Origin: CAITWF01 sp038231575
GTDB taxonomy: Bacteria; Verrucomicrobiota; Verrucomicrobiia; Opitutales; Opitutaceae
Reading direction: 5' to 3'
Assembly (NCBI GenBank): GCA_038231575.1
Contig: JBBRLB010000010.1
Coordinates: 9,672-73,671, forward strand
DNA: 64,000 bases
Shown here: one piece after another, positions 55,116 through 64,000 of the stretch
Position numbering within the stretch: position 1 is the stretch's first letter
Layout of the letters: every line of letters starts with the position of its first letter
Notes under the pieces: model-generated
What the model was told of the DNA's origin: nothing
The model's input: only the letters and a program-made list of their open reading frames with translations
The model's database searches: none
Position numbers and translations under genes: made by a program

Positions 55116-55158
55116 GTTCGCGTTTCCTTCCCCTGCGTTCGTCGCTGTTGCTCTCCTA

Positions 55159-58100
55159 ATGTCCACTGCTTCCGTCACCCTTCGTCGCGAGCCGGTCACG
55201 CTGCCGACCTACGAGCCGCACGCGCCGGACAAGAACCCGATGTTTCTTGAGAAACGGGTTTATCAGGGTAGCAGCGGGAAAGTTTATCCGTTACCCTTTA
55301 TCGATCGCATCGCGGAAAAACCCGTGCCGCGCGCGTGGGACGCCATCCACCTCGAGAACGAATTTCTCTACGTGATGATCCTGCCGGAACTCGGTGGCCG
55401 CATCCACATCGCGCGCGACAAGACCAACGGCTACGACTTCATCTACCACCAAGCGGTCATCAAACCCGCGCTCGTCGGCCTCGCGGGTCCGTGGGCGAGC
55501 GGCGGGATCGAGTTCAACTGGCCGCAGCATCACCGGCCGTCGACGTTTATGCCCGCCGCCGTCGCGATTGAAAATGCCGCCGACGGTGCGATCACGGTGT
55601 GGCTCGGTGAACACGATCCGATGGGGCGGATGAAAGGCATGCACGGCGTTTGCCTCGCGCCCGGCCGCGCGGTGCTCGAGGTCAAAGTGCGGGTCTACAA
55701 TCGCACGTCACTCCCGCAGACGTTTCTGTGGTGGGCCAATGCCGCGACACGCGTGCACGAAAACTACCAATCCTTCTTCCCGCCGGACGTCACCTGCGTC
55801 GCCGATCACGCGAAGCGCGCGATGAGTGAATTCCCGCTGGCGAAAGGCCGCTACTACGGCGTCGATTACGCCGCGCGGGCGAAACACGGCGTGCCGGCGG
55901 GCGAGCGGCCCACCCAGTTCGCACCCCGGGCCAGCTATGCGCGGAACGATCTCTCGTGGTATGCCAACATTCCCGTGCCCACTTCCTACATGTGCCTGGG
56001 ATCGGCCGGAGATTTTTTCGGCGGTTACGATCACACGGCGCGCGCTGGGCTCGTGCACGTCGCCGATCATCATATCGCGCCCGGCAAGAAACAATGGACG
56101 TGGGGCAACCATGCCTTCGGCTACGCGTGGGATCGCAACCTCACAGACGCCGATGCCCGCGGCGAGTTTGCGCCTTACATCGAACTCATGGCGGGCGTCT
56201 TCACCGACAACCAGCCGGACTTTTCGTTTCTCGCGCCGGGTGAGACTAAAACCTGGAGCCAGCATTGGTATCCCCTGCGTGACATCGGACCCGCGCAAAA
56301 AGCCAACCTCGAGGCGGCGCTGAGCCTGCGGCTTGGAAGGAGGCGCGTGCACATTGGCGTCGCGGTTACCGCTGTGCACCGGCGGGCGATCGTTCGTCTG
56401 AGCCATGGGGAAAATTTTGTCCGCGAGGCTCAGATCGATCTCACGCCGGCCGCGCCGTATGTCACCGAGTGCCCCCTGCTGTGCGCGGCCCGCGCCACGG
56501 AGCTCTCACTCTCGGTGTGCACCGCGGACGGCCGGGAGTTGATCGGTTACACGCCGCAGCCGCGTCCGAAACGCCCGTTGCCAGCGCCCGCGACCGAGCC
56601 GGCCTCGCCGAGGGAGATCACGAGCACCGACGAACTCTACGTTACCGGACTCCACTTGGATCAATACCGCCACGCGACGCGCACCTCGGCCGACTACTGG
56701 CGCGAAGCGTTACGCCGCGATCCGGGCGACGCCCGGTGCAACAACGCCCTCGGCCTCTGGCATCTTCGCCGCGGTGAATTTCCCGCCGCCGAAAGCCATT
56801 TTCGGGCGGCGATTGCGCGCCTCACGTTGCGCAATCCGAATCCCGCCGACGGCGAACCACATCACAATCTCGGCCTGTGCCTACGCTACCAAGCCGACGC
56901 CGAAGCTAAACTCGCGAAGCGAGAATCGAAAATTTCAGCGGCCTACGAGGCCTTCTACAAATCCACTTGGAACGCCGCGCAACAGCCCGCCGCGTTTCAC
57001 GCCCTGGCCGAGATCGATTGCTGCCGCAGCAACTGGTCGCGCGCGCTCGAACATCTCGCCGCCGCGCTCCGCCTTAATCCGGACAATCTCCGCGCGCGAA
57101 ACCTGCAAGTCCTCGTCCTCCGCCGGCTCCATCGCGCAGCCGAAGCGGACGCGCTCTTACGCGCAACCCTCGCCCTCGATCCACTCGACGCGTGGGCGCA
57201 CGCGCTGGCTGAAAGTGGTCCGGGCATCCTCCCCGTGAGTCTGCAGAATCAGCGGCGGGAAGCGACGGCCACTCGTTTTGCCTGCGACACCCAAACCCGA
57301 CTTGACCTTGTCCACGACCACATCCGCGCCGGGTTTTTCGCTGAAGCACTCGCGTTGCTCGCTGTCGCCGCGCCCGAGCCCACCTCCGGCACCGCCCCCC
57401 TCGTCGCCTACACCGCCGCCTGGGTTTGTCATTTAATCGACGACCAACTGGCCGAGCGCCGCCACCTCGCGATCGCGGGCGCAGCGTCGCCCGACTATTG
57501 TTTTCCCGCGCGCCTCGAGGAGATTTCGATCCTGCGCCACGCGATCGCCGCGAACCCGCGCGACGCGCGCGCGCCCTACTATCTGGGCAACCTGCTCTAC
57601 GATCGCCGCCGTCACCGCGAGGCGATCGCGCGGTGGGAAAAATCTGCGCGCCTCGATCCGAAGTTCTCCGTTGTGTGGCGGAATCTCGGGATCGGTTATT
57701 TCAACATCGCGCACCAGCCCGCCAAGGCACGCACCGCTTACGATCGCGCGGTGCAGGCGAACCCATGCGACGCCCGACTCATCTACGAGCGCGATCAACT
57801 GTGGAAACGCCTCAACGTTTCGCCAGCCCTGCGCCTCGCCGAGTTGGAGCGGTATCGCGATCGCGTCGCGCAACGCGACGATCTCACGCTCGAATTTTCC
57901 GCGCTGCTCAACCAAACCGGCCGCCCGGGGGAGGCCGGCGCACTGATCGCCCAGCGCAAATTCCAACCGTGGGAGGGCGGGGAGGGGATCGCGCTCGGCC
58001 AGCATGTGCGCACCCAGCTCGCGCTCGGCCGACAGAGCCTCGCCGCGGGCGATCCTTCGGATGCGGCGAAGTTATTTTCCGCCGCACTCGAGGCGCCCAA

Positions 58101-58599
58101 AAATCTCGGCGAGGCGAAGCATCTGCTCGTCAGTCAGAGCGACATTCATTTCTGGCTCGGCTGCGCTCTGGACGCTGGCGGCGACCACGCGCTCGCGCGG
58201 GAGCACTGGACAACCGCCGCCCATTTCCGCGGTGACTTCCAAGCGATGAGCGTCGGCACTTTTTCGGAGATGACTTACTTCTCCGCCCTCGCGCTCGAAA
58301 AACTCGGCCGCCGCGTCGCCGCGAAAAAACTCTTGCGCGCCCTGCTCGCCCACGCCCGCCAACTCGCCCGCACGCCAGCCAGGATCGATTACTTCGCCAC
58401 GTCGCTCCCGACGATGCTGCTTTTCGATGACGATCTCGATCGGCGCCAGAAGATCACTGCGCTCTTCCTCGAGACGCAGGCGCGGCTCGGGCTCGGCGAA
58501 CGCGCCGCCGCGCGCCGGCTGCTCGCCCGCGTGCTCCGGCTCGATCCGGCGCACGCGAGGGCTGCGGATCTCGCTTCCGAACTGTCCGCGAAGGGCTAA
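55159..58599 (+). CDS. DUF5107-TPR protein
   Basis: 1146 residues, no signal peptide. Residues about 20-400 are DUF5107, an aldose-epimerase-like beta-sandwich (LENEFLYVMILPELGGRIHI, GIEFNWPQHHRPSTF, PQTFLWWANAATRVHENYQ). After a linker about 460-490, TPR helices fill the rest (EALRRDPGDARCNNALGLWH, ALRLNPDNLRARNLQVLVLR, YYLGNLLYDRRRH). Proteins of this layout accompany glycosidase genes in Bacteroidetes and Verrucomicrobia, but their activity is unknown. It follows the GH51 gene by 43 bases and precedes the GH2-like gene by 36, so it belongs to the xylan operon. No export signal means it acts on imported sugars or in the cytoplasm. Confidence 0.88.
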   Translation: MSTASVTLRREPVTLPTYEPHAPDKNPMFLEKRVYQGSSGKVYPLPFIDRIAEKPVPRAWDAIHLENEFLYVMILPELGGRIHIARDKTNGYDFIYHQAVIKPALVGLAGPWASGGIEFNWPQHHRPSTFMPAAVAIENAADGAITVWLGEHDPMGRMKGMHGVCLAPGRAVLEVKVRVYNRTSLPQTFLWWANAATRVHENYQSFFPPDVTCVADHAKRAMSEFPLAKGRYYGVDYAARAKHGVPAGERPTQFAPRASYARNDLSWYANIPVPTSYMCLGSAGDFFGGYDHTARAGLVHVADHHIAPGKKQWTWGNHAFGYAWDRNLTDADARGEFAPYIELMAGVFTDNQPDFSFLAPGETKTWSQHWYPLRDIGPAQKANLEAALSLRLGRRRVHIGVAVTAVHRRAIVRLSHGENFVREAQIDLTPAAPYVTECPLLCAARATELSLSVCTADGRELIGYTPQPRPKRPLPAPATEPASPREITSTDELYVTGLHLDQYRHATRTSADYWREALRRDPGDARCNNALGLWHLRRGEFPAAESHFRAAIARLTLRNPNPADGEPHHNLGLCLRYQADAEAKLAKRESKISAAYEAFYKSTWNAAQQPAAFHALAEIDCCRSNWSRALEHLAAALRLNPDNLRARNLQVLVLRRLHRAAEADALLRATLALDPLDAWAHALAESGPGILPVSLQNQRREATATRFACDTQTRLDLVHDHIRAGFFAEALALLAVAAPEPTSGTAPLVAYTAAWVCHLIDDQLAERRHLAIAGAASPDYCFPARLEEISILRHAIAANPRDARAPYYLGNLLYDRRRHREAIARWEKSARLDPKFSVVWRNLGIGYFNIAHQPAKARTAYDRAVQANPCDARLIYERDQLWKRLNVSPALRLAELERYRDRVAQRDDLTLEFSALLNQTGRPGEAGALIAQRKFQPWEGGEGIALGQHVRTQLALGRQSLAAGDPSDAAKLFSAALEAPKNLGEAKHLLVSQSDIHFWLGCALDAGGDHALAREHWTTAAHFRGDFQAMSVGTFSEMTYFSALALEKLGRRVAAKKLLRALLAHARQLARTPARIDYFATSLPTMLLFDDDLDRRQKITALFLETQARLGLGERAAARRLLARVLRLDPAHARAADLASELSAKG

Positions 58600-58635
58600 G
58601 TTTCGTTTCCGTCGTTGCTCACCGATTTTTATCCC

Positions 58636-61533
58636 ATGACGCTCGCCTCTCGTCTTCTCCTGCTTGGCTTGATGGTTGTCGCGTCGTCGCGTGCCGAGCG
58701 CGAGACGGTATCACTCGCCGGCACGTGGCGCTGCGCGCTGGATCGCGCCGACGTCGGCGTGAAGGAACAATGGTCTGCCCGCGAGGTGGCCGGCGATGGT
58801 CGCATCGCACTGCCGGGAATTCTCCAAGCGCAGGGTTACGGCGACGAGATCAGCGCCGACACGCCGTGGGTGGTCGGTCTCGGGGACGCGTGGTGGAAAC
58901 TCCAGCCGGCGGAGCTGCGCGAAAAATTTTCGGAGCCCGGCCGCGTCGAGGTGCCCTTCCTTTCGCAGCCCCGACTCCATTATCTCGGCCCCGCATGGTA
59001 TCAACACGACCTGGAGATTCCGGCCAGATGGAAGGAGCGGCACCTCTCCCTTTTTCTCGAGCGGGCGCACTGGGAAACGACCGTGTGGATCGACGACACG
59101 AAAATCGGCTCCTGCAACAGCCTCGTGGCCCCACACGAGTTCGATCTCGGCGTGCTCGAGCCCGGTCCGCACCGGCTGACCATCCGGATCGATAATCGCC
59201 AAATCATCCGCGATCCGCAGAACGACGGCCATGGCGTCGACGGCCATAGCGTGTCCGATGCACTCGGCGCGACGTGGAACGGCATCGTCGGGCGCATGGA
59301 GTTTGCCGCCACCTCGCGGGTTTGGATCGACGAGGTGCAGACGTTTCCCGACCTCGCTAAAAAAATGGTTCGCTTGCGCGTGAAGCTCGGCAACGCCACG
59401 GGCAAGTCCGGCTCCGGCCGAATCTCCGTCGGCAAAACGTCGGGTCCCATCCAGTGGGATGCGACCGGTGGCAGCGGCGAACTCGAGGTTCCCTACGGCG
59501 ACGATGCGGTCCTCTGGGATGAATTTCATCCGGCGCTGCAGCATCTCTCGGTGTTGTTTGTCGGCGGCGATCACACTGATGTCCGGAACCTCGTCGTCGG
59601 CCTCCGGGAGGTGAGCTATCGCGAAAAAGATCTGCTGATCAACGGCCGGGTCGTGAATCTGCGCACAACGCATTCGGGCGGGGACTTTCCCCTCACGGGC
59701 GCGCCGGCCACCGATGTCGGGTCGTGGATGAGAATTTTCCGCGTGTGCCAGAGCTACGGATTGAACGGCATGCGCTTTCACTCGTGGTGCCCGCCTGAGG
59801 CGGCGTTCGCCGCGGCGGACATCATGGGATTTTATCTCGCGCCCGAGTGCGGGCTCTGGGCGCCGTTCAATCCCGGGAGCACCTACACGAAATTTCTCGA
59901 CGAGGAGACGCCACGCCTGATCCGCGCCTACGGCAACCACCCGTCGTTCATTTTGCTTTCACCGAGCAATGAGCCGGCCGGCCGCTACACGCAGGTCACG
60001 CCGGCTTGGGCGAAGGCCTGGTATGAAAAAGATCCGCGCCGGCTCTACGCGGCGGGCACGGGTTGGGCCGCGCCGGAGCAAGTCACCGGCGGCGCGCAAT
60101 ACGCCGGCCTCGTCCGCTTCGGTCGCGGCGAGTTGCGCAACGTGAGCGGGTGGTTCGGCAAAGACTATCGCACGGCGCTCGAGGGCGTCCGCATTCCGGT
60201 GCTCGCGCACGAGGTCGGCCAGTGGTGCGCGTATCCCGACTTCGATGTGATCAAGGAATTCACCGGGTTCCTCCGGCCGTCGAACTACCATATTTTCCAA
60301 TATATCGCCGGGCAGAACGGCGTGCTCGAATTCAACCACGCCATGGCGTGGGCCTCCGGGCGTTTTCAGCTCGCGTGCTACAAGGAGGAAATCGAGGCCA
60401 ATCTGCGCACCCCCGGGCTCGCCGGTTACCAGTTGCTCGATCTGCACGATTACCTCGGCCAGGGCACGGCGCTGATCGGGCTGGTGGACGCGTTTTGGAA
60501 TCCGAAGAGCTACGTGAGCGCCGAGGAGATGCGGCGGTTCAACAGCAACACCGTGCCGCTCGCGCGCCTCGCTCAACGCACGTTCACGACCGCGGAAACG
60601 CTCACGGCGGAAGTGGAGCTTTACCACTTCGGCGAAAAACCGCTCGCGGGCGCCGTGCCGGTTTGGAAAATCACCGATGCCAAGGGCCGGGCCGTCGTCA
60701 GCGGCGAATGGCCGGCGCGCGATCTTCCCACCGGGAAGAATATCCCGCTCGGCCAGGTTTCGGCGTCGCTCGCGAAACTCCCGGCACCCGGCGCCTACAA
60801 ACTTGTCGTCGGCGTGAAAAACACCGGCGTCGAAAACGACTGGAATTTCTGGGTCTATCCTCCTCCGTCCGCCGCCCCGCTGCCGCCCCAGGTCTTCGTC
60901 ACCGACGTCTGGGCCGACGCGGAGGCGCGGCTCGCGGCCGGCGACAAAGTCGTGTTCACCCCGCGCGCCACCGATCTCGATCCGGCGAAGTCGCCGCCAA
61001 TGAAACGCGTGCCGGTCTTCTGGAATATCCAGATGACGGTCCGGCCGCCGCGCAACCCGACGCCGCGCTTCGATGCCATGCTCGGCTTGCTCGCTGACGC
61101 GAAGCATCCTGCGCTCGCCGGGTTTCCGACCGACGATTCCTGCGATTGGCAGTGGACGCCGCTGATCGACAACGTGCGGTCGGTCAACCTGACCGACGCC
61201 CCGCGCGCGCTACGACCGATCGTCGCGGCGATCGACGACTGGAATCGCAACTGGCGGCTGGGGGTGATTTTCGAGTGCACCGTGGGCTCGGGCCGGCTGC
61301 TCGTATGCACGATCGATTTGAAAAATCCCGCGCCCGGCGCGCAGCAGCTTCGCCGCTCGCTGCTCGACTATGCAGCCAGCCGAAAATTCAAACCCAGCGC
61401 CACGCTGACACCCGAGCAGGCGCGGAAACTCTGGGTCGTGGCGGAAAAGCCCGCGACGTCGACGGCATCGCGCGCATTTGATCGCGACTTGGACGACGGT
61501 TCCGGTCGCCCACCGGCGCCGAAGAAACCCTAA
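58636..61533 (+). CDS. exported GH2-type glycoside hydrolase
   Basis: 965 residues from ATG 58636 with a signal peptide (about 1-20). GH2 layout: galactose-binding-like sandwich (VSLAGTWRCALD, FLERAHWETTVWIDD), immunoglobulin-like domain, then a TIM barrel with acid/base Glu446 in SPSNEPAGRY and nucleophile candidate Glu526 in VLAHEVGQWC. About 300 further residues form beta domains with a Pro-rich tail. The large-substrate-pocket branch suggests an exo-glycosidase (galactosidase, mannosidase or glucuronidase). It is the last hydrolase of the xylan locus. An upstream start would lose the signal peptide. Confidence 0.87.
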   Translation: MTLASRLLLLGLMVVASSRAERETVSLAGTWRCALDRADVGVKEQWSAREVAGDGRIALPGILQAQGYGDEISADTPWVVGLGDAWWKLQPAELREKFSEPGRVEVPFLSQPRLHYLGPAWYQHDLEIPARWKERHLSLFLERAHWETTVWIDDTKIGSCNSLVAPHEFDLGVLEPGPHRLTIRIDNRQIIRDPQNDGHGVDGHSVSDALGATWNGIVGRMEFAATSRVWIDEVQTFPDLAKKMVRLRVKLGNATGKSGSGRISVGKTSGPIQWDATGGSGELEVPYGDDAVLWDEFHPALQHLSVLFVGGDHTDVRNLVVGLREVSYREKDLLINGRVVNLRTTHSGGDFPLTGAPATDVGSWMRIFRVCQSYGLNGMRFHSWCPPEAAFAAADIMGFYLAPECGLWAPFNPGSTYTKFLDEETPRLIRAYGNHPSFILLSPSNEPAGRYTQVTPAWAKAWYEKDPRRLYAAGTGWAAPEQVTGGAQYAGLVRFGRGELRNVSGWFGKDYRTALEGVRIPVLAHEVGQWCAYPDFDVIKEFTGFLRPSNYHIFQYIAGQNGVLEFNHAMAWASGRFQLACYKEEIEANLRTPGLAGYQLLDLHDYLGQGTALIGLVDAFWNPKSYVSAEEMRRFNSNTVPLARLAQRTFTTAETLTAEVELYHFGEKPLAGAVPVWKITDAKGRAVVSGEWPARDLPTGKNIPLGQVSASLAKLPAPGAYKLVVGVKNTGVENDWNFWVYPPPSAAPLPPQVFVTDVWADAEARLAAGDKVVFTPRATDLDPAKSPPMKRVPVFWNIQMTVRPPRNPTPRFDAMLGLLADAKHPALAGFPTDDSCDWQWTPLIDNVRSVNLTDAPRALRPIVAAIDDWNRNWRLGVIFECTVGSGRLLVCTIDLKNPAPGAQQLRRSLLDYAASRKFKPSATLTPEQARKLWVVAEKPATSTASRAFDRDLDDGSGRPPAPKKP

Positions 61534-61577
61534 ATTTTTCCTCCCAACCTCCCGACTCCCTAAAACCCCGATTCCCC

Positions 61578-61973
61578 ATGAAAACCAAAACCTCCCTCCT
61601 CGTCGCGCTGGTCGCGGCGTGTGCCTTGATGGCCTCCGCTCGCGCGGCTGACATCGACGGCAAATGGAAAGCTGAATTCGACAGCCAGATCGGCAAGCAG
61701 ACTTACGTGTTCGACCTGAAGGCCGACGGTGAAAAGCTCACCGGCAAAGCCACGGCCGACCGACCGCCGCTTGAAAAAACGGTGACCGAGATCAAGAACG
61801 GCAAAGTCACGAAGGACGACGTGTCGTTTACCGAGTCGCTGAAAATCCAAGACCAGGACGTCGTGATCGAATACAAAGGAAAGCTCGTCGGCGACGAGTT
61901 GAAGCTCCACCGCAACGTGGTCGGCATCACGGAATACGACATCGTCGCGAAGCGCGTCGCGGAAAAGAAGTAG
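61578..61973 (+). CDS. small exported lipocalin-like protein
   Basis: 131 residues with a signal peptide (1-24). The mature part alternates short beta strands (IDGKWKAEFDSQIGKQTYVF, GEKLTGKATADR, GKVTKDDVSFTESL, VIEYKGKLVGDELKL), as in small eight-stranded beta barrels of the lipocalin-like type often found downstream of glycosidases in this group. Function unknown. It lies 44 bases after the GH2 gene, same strand. Confidence 0.75.
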   Translation: MKTKTSLLVALVAACALMASARAADIDGKWKAEFDSQIGKQTYVFDLKADGEKLTGKATADRPPLEKTVTEIKNGKVTKDDVSFTESLKIQDQDVVIEYKGKLVGDELKLHRNVVGITEYDIVAKRVAEKK

Positions 61974-62397
61974 CCAGCGTCAATCCCGGCGATCTTGTTC
62001 GTGGCCTGACGATCGAATTTGAAATTAAGCTCGGTCTCGGGCTGGCCGTCGTGCCAGTGGGAAAAGAGCTTGAGCTCGCACGTCCCCCAGCGCCGCCTCG
62101 CGAACGCACTGCGTCGGGCGACGATTGTCATGCGCGGTGTTTGCCGGGCAATGCCGCGTTTCATGGCGATCGCTTTCGCCGAAAGGACCACCCCGCTCGC
62201 AATCAGACCTTCCCCGCCGTCCGCTCGCTCGCGAAGAGGACGATCGAATCGCCAGGTGCGATGTGTCTGCCCCCCTTCATGGTCTTCTGCGCGCGGAACG
62301 CGTGCGTCTTCGCCCGGGGATCGGAAACCGCGGTTTTGATCGCGAATACGGTGCTCCTTATTTTCCGTCGTGCTTTCTCCGGGCGAGACGGGACCAC
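61974..62397 (-). pseudogene. frameshifted, 3'-truncated gene of unknown family
   Basis: This 427-base stretch has no intact gene. On the minus strand one frame gives FRAQKTMKGGRHIAPGDSIV then LFASERT and a TGA; the next frame continues ADGGEGLIASGVVLSAKAIA, GIARQTPRMTIVARR and ETELNFKFDRQATNKIAG. Joined by a one-base shift near 62215-62225 they read as one compact soluble protein of at least 130 residues. The frame then runs into the antisense of the neighbouring gene with no stop, so the 3' end is lost. I do not recognise the family. Confidence 0.55.
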
Positions 62398-62400
62398 ACT

Positions 62401-63021
62401 TTACGTGCCGTAAAGCCGGTCGCCGAAATCGCCGAGGCCGGGGAGAATGTATTTCTTCGCGTTGAGCGCGCGGTCGTGGGCGGCGGTATGAATCGTCGTG
62501 CCGGGGTGGTGCTTCTCCACTTCGGCCACGCCCTCGGGCGAACTCACGATGCACACGAGGGTGGGATTCACCGCGCCGTGCTGCTTCACGACGGAGAGCG
62601 CGTTGGCGGCACTACCGCCGGTCGCCAGCATCGGGTCGATCACGAAGACGCGTTTGCCGGCGAGCGGGGGCAGTTTGCAGTAATAACTGCGGGCGACGGC
62701 GGTCGTATGGTCGCGCTCAAGGCCGATATAGCCGACGGTCACTTCGGGGAAAATATCCGTGAACGGCTGCACCATCCCAAGCCCGGCGCGCAGGATCGGC
62801 ACGACGACGAGCGGCTGGTGCGCGAGCACGCGGGCCGTCATTTTCTCGAGCGGCGTGTCGATGACTTTGTCCTCCGTCGGGAGATCGGCGGTCGACTCGA
62901 TCGCGAGGAGCAGGCTGATTTGATAAGCCAGCGTGCGGAAAGTCGCGGGCTTCGTGGTCTGGTCGCGCAGATGAGTGATGATGTGCGCGGCGAGTGGATG
63001 ATCGAGGACGTGGAGGGGCAT
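62401..63021 (-). CDS. upp: uracil phosphoribosyltransferase
   Basis: 206 residues, normal length. Clear UPRT features: LRDQTTKPATFRTLAYQISL at the N terminus, PILRAGLGMVQPF, the PRPP loop VFVIDPMLATGGSA, and the uracil-binding end KYILPGLGDFGDRLYGT. It makes UMP from uracil and PRPP in pyrimidine salvage, in the cytoplasm. It lies about 105 bases downstream of the nucleoside deoxyribosyltransferase-like gene on the same strand, so both may serve base and nucleoside salvage. Confidence 0.97.
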   Translation of the reverse strand: MPLHVLDHPLAAHIITHLRDQTTKPATFRTLAYQISLLLAIESTADLPTEDKVIDTPLEKMTARVLAHQPLVVVPILRAGLGMVQPFTDIFPEVTVGYIGLERDHTTAVARSYYCKLPPLAGKRVFVIDPMLATGGSAANALSVVKQHGAVNPTLVCIVSSPEGVAEVEKHHPGTTIHTAAHDRALNAKKYILPGLGDFGDRLYGT

Positions 63022-63125
63022 CGGAAAAAGGAACCAGGAGGAACGATGAAGGATGAAAACGGAGTGCGGCCGGTTCGTGAGCTTGGGATTGGTTTCTTCC
63101 TGTTAGCTTCTTCAAGCCTCCGTGG

Positions 63126-63821
63126 TCAGAGCAGGTCTCGTTCGACTTTGTGCTCGAGAAAGTCTTCGAACTCCTTGCGCAGCGTTTTTTGTTTCCCACG
63201 AAACGCCGGCAGCATGGACAGCCAGTGGTAGGCTTCCTCGCGCAGGTGTTTGGGCATCGCCGGCTCGAGGGCGACAACGCGGTCGAGCGCCCGCACGCAT
63301 TGCGCGGCGATGCGTTCGCAGACGAGCTGGGCGTTGGCGGAGCTGTGCTGGCCGGCGAGCCGGAGCGTGTCGTCGAGCCGCCGGCCGCGGCCGGCAAGGT
63401 GGCCGCGATAATCGAAGAGCGCCGGCACGACCACGGTCGCGGTGCGCGGAAAACCGCTCGTCATCAAATTCCACGGCTCGTTCTTCCAGTCGCCCGCGTT
63501 GCGCAGGTCGGTGCGGAGCAGGACGGCGGGGAGGTCGGCGAACTTCGCGAACATGAACTCGACCACCGTGCCCGCGTCGAGCTCGGGGCCATCGTAATTG
63601 AAGATCGCGAGATCGCAGGCGACGAGCGCGCGGAGGTTGCCATCGCGAATCGCGCGCGCCCCGCGGCCGCGCCACATGAAATCCTGCGGGAGCAGGCAGC
63701 GGTATTTGCCGTGGGATTTTTCGTAAATCGCCTCGGCGAGCCACGCGTTGCCGATGAGGTGCTTCAGCGAAAAAGGTTCGCCGGCGAAATAAACCGTGTA
63801 GTTTCGTTTCTTTTTCTTCAG
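63126..63821 (-). CDS. nucleoside 2-deoxyribosyltransferase-like protein
   Basis: About 231 residues. The Rossmann-like family start YTVYFAGEPFSLKHLIGNAW is in frame above the first ATG (63677), so the ATG is internal. Between the in-frame stop at 63861-63863 and this motif no ATG, GTG or TTG is present; CTG at 63821 (KKKKRNYTVYF) is the best-placed start, or the contig end carries an error. Further family signs: LVACDLAIFNYDGPELDAGT with Glu in VVEFMF (the nucleophile position), then helical C terminus. It moves deoxyribose between bases or cleaves N-glycosides of nucleotides. Followed by upp. Confidence 0.7.
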   Translation of the reverse strand: MKKKKRNYTVYFAGEPFSLKHLIGNAWLAEAIYEKSHGKYRCLLPQDFMWRGRGARAIRDGNLRALVACDLAIFNYDGPELDAGTVVEFMFAKFADLPAVLLRTDLRNAGDWKNEPWNLMTSGFPRTATVVVPALFDYRGHLAGRGRRLDDTLRLAGQHSSANAQLVCERIAAQCVRALDRVVALEPAMPKHLREEAYHWLSMLPAFRGKQKTLRKEFEDFLEHKVERDLL

Positions 63822-63879
63822 CGCGCGGCGCCGCGAGCAGATGCGCGGGTGGGGGAGTCCTCAACGCAAATTATGTCGG

Positions 63880-64000
63880 GCGGGGGGGGCCGACCCCCCC
63901 TGCGGGCGCCCCGGGGGTAAAATAGGCGGGGGGCGGGGGCCCCCCCCCCCCCCCCCCACACCGCGACCAATGCAGCGGATGTGTGGTGGGCCCCGGGCGG
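63880..64000. other. low-quality contig end
   Basis: Long homopolymers occur here: G runs, and 18 consecutive C bases at 63940-63957, next to CCCCCC and GGGGG blocks. No coding or regulatory structure is seen. This looks like sequencing or assembly noise. Confidence 0.7.

Noticed and set aside
61703..61973. Continuation of the frameshifted gene into the lipocalin-like gene
   Set aside because: The antisense continuation has no protein character, so the pseudogene was ended at the gene boundary.

Overview
The window reads as a chromosomal piece of a GC-rich, polysaccharide-degrading bacterium, most likely Verrucomicrobiota of the Opitutales/Opitutaceae type. Reasons: very high GC, few recognisable Shine-Dalgarno sites, several GTG starts, TonB-dependent receptors with no SusD partner, many exported glycoside hydrolases, a Tat-exported Gfo/Idh/MocA oxidoreductase, a PVC-type dehydrogenase-HEAT-cytochrome c protein and a DUF6807 protein. 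The assignment is inference from gene content. No rRNA, tRNA, CRISPR array or transposase was recognised. The last ~120 bases look like a poor-quality contig end.

Layout. 1-12.2 kb is a sialic-acid-type locus: a truncated Kelch protein at the left edge, a three-gene operon (ferritin-like protein, PfkB kinase, TIM-barrel isomerase), two secreted sialidases, an exported esterase, a TonB-dependent receptor and a GntR/LacI-type hybrid regulator. A related 23-base sequence lies in front of one sialidase and in front of the receptor, so it is a candidate operator. 12.3-19.9 kb holds a predicted inactive peptidase-like protein, a chagasin-like inhibitor, a decayed ThuA gene, a small unknown protein, a GH39 glycosidase and a two-domain pectate-lyase-like protein. 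19.9-22.2 kb is glpF-glpK. 22.3-29.5 kb is mixed: a kinase-like unknown, CAP and rhodanese proteins, an operon of SIS protein, BadF-type sugar kinase and two unknowns split by a long perfect-type hairpin, a glyoxalase-fold protein and an LpxR-like lipid A deacylase. 29.7-34.3 kb has a TIR-TolB-TPR protein and a DUF4143 ATPase that appears to have inserted at the 3' end of an rRNA methyltransferase gene, whose last ~80 bases are found on both sides. 34.4-43.4 kb carries outer-membrane, redox and sugar-modifying exported proteins.

43.5-62 kb is a second glycan locus, best read as (arabino)glucuronoxylan use: AraC regulator and divergent TonB receptor, a five-bladed-propeller glycosidase, GH115 alpha-glucuronidase, GH51 arabinofuranosidase, a DUF5107-TPR protein and a GH2 enzyme, plus a remnant of another GH51-like gene. 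The right end has a frameshifted pseudogene, upp (uracil salvage) and a nucleoside deoxyribosyltransferase-like protein.

How they fit: receptors import oligosaccharides through the outer membrane, the exported hydrolases cut side chains and backbone, and the regulators next to the receptors probably switch each locus. Several genes are visibly decaying (ThuA, GH51-like, the frameshifted gene), so this is a region of gene turnover.
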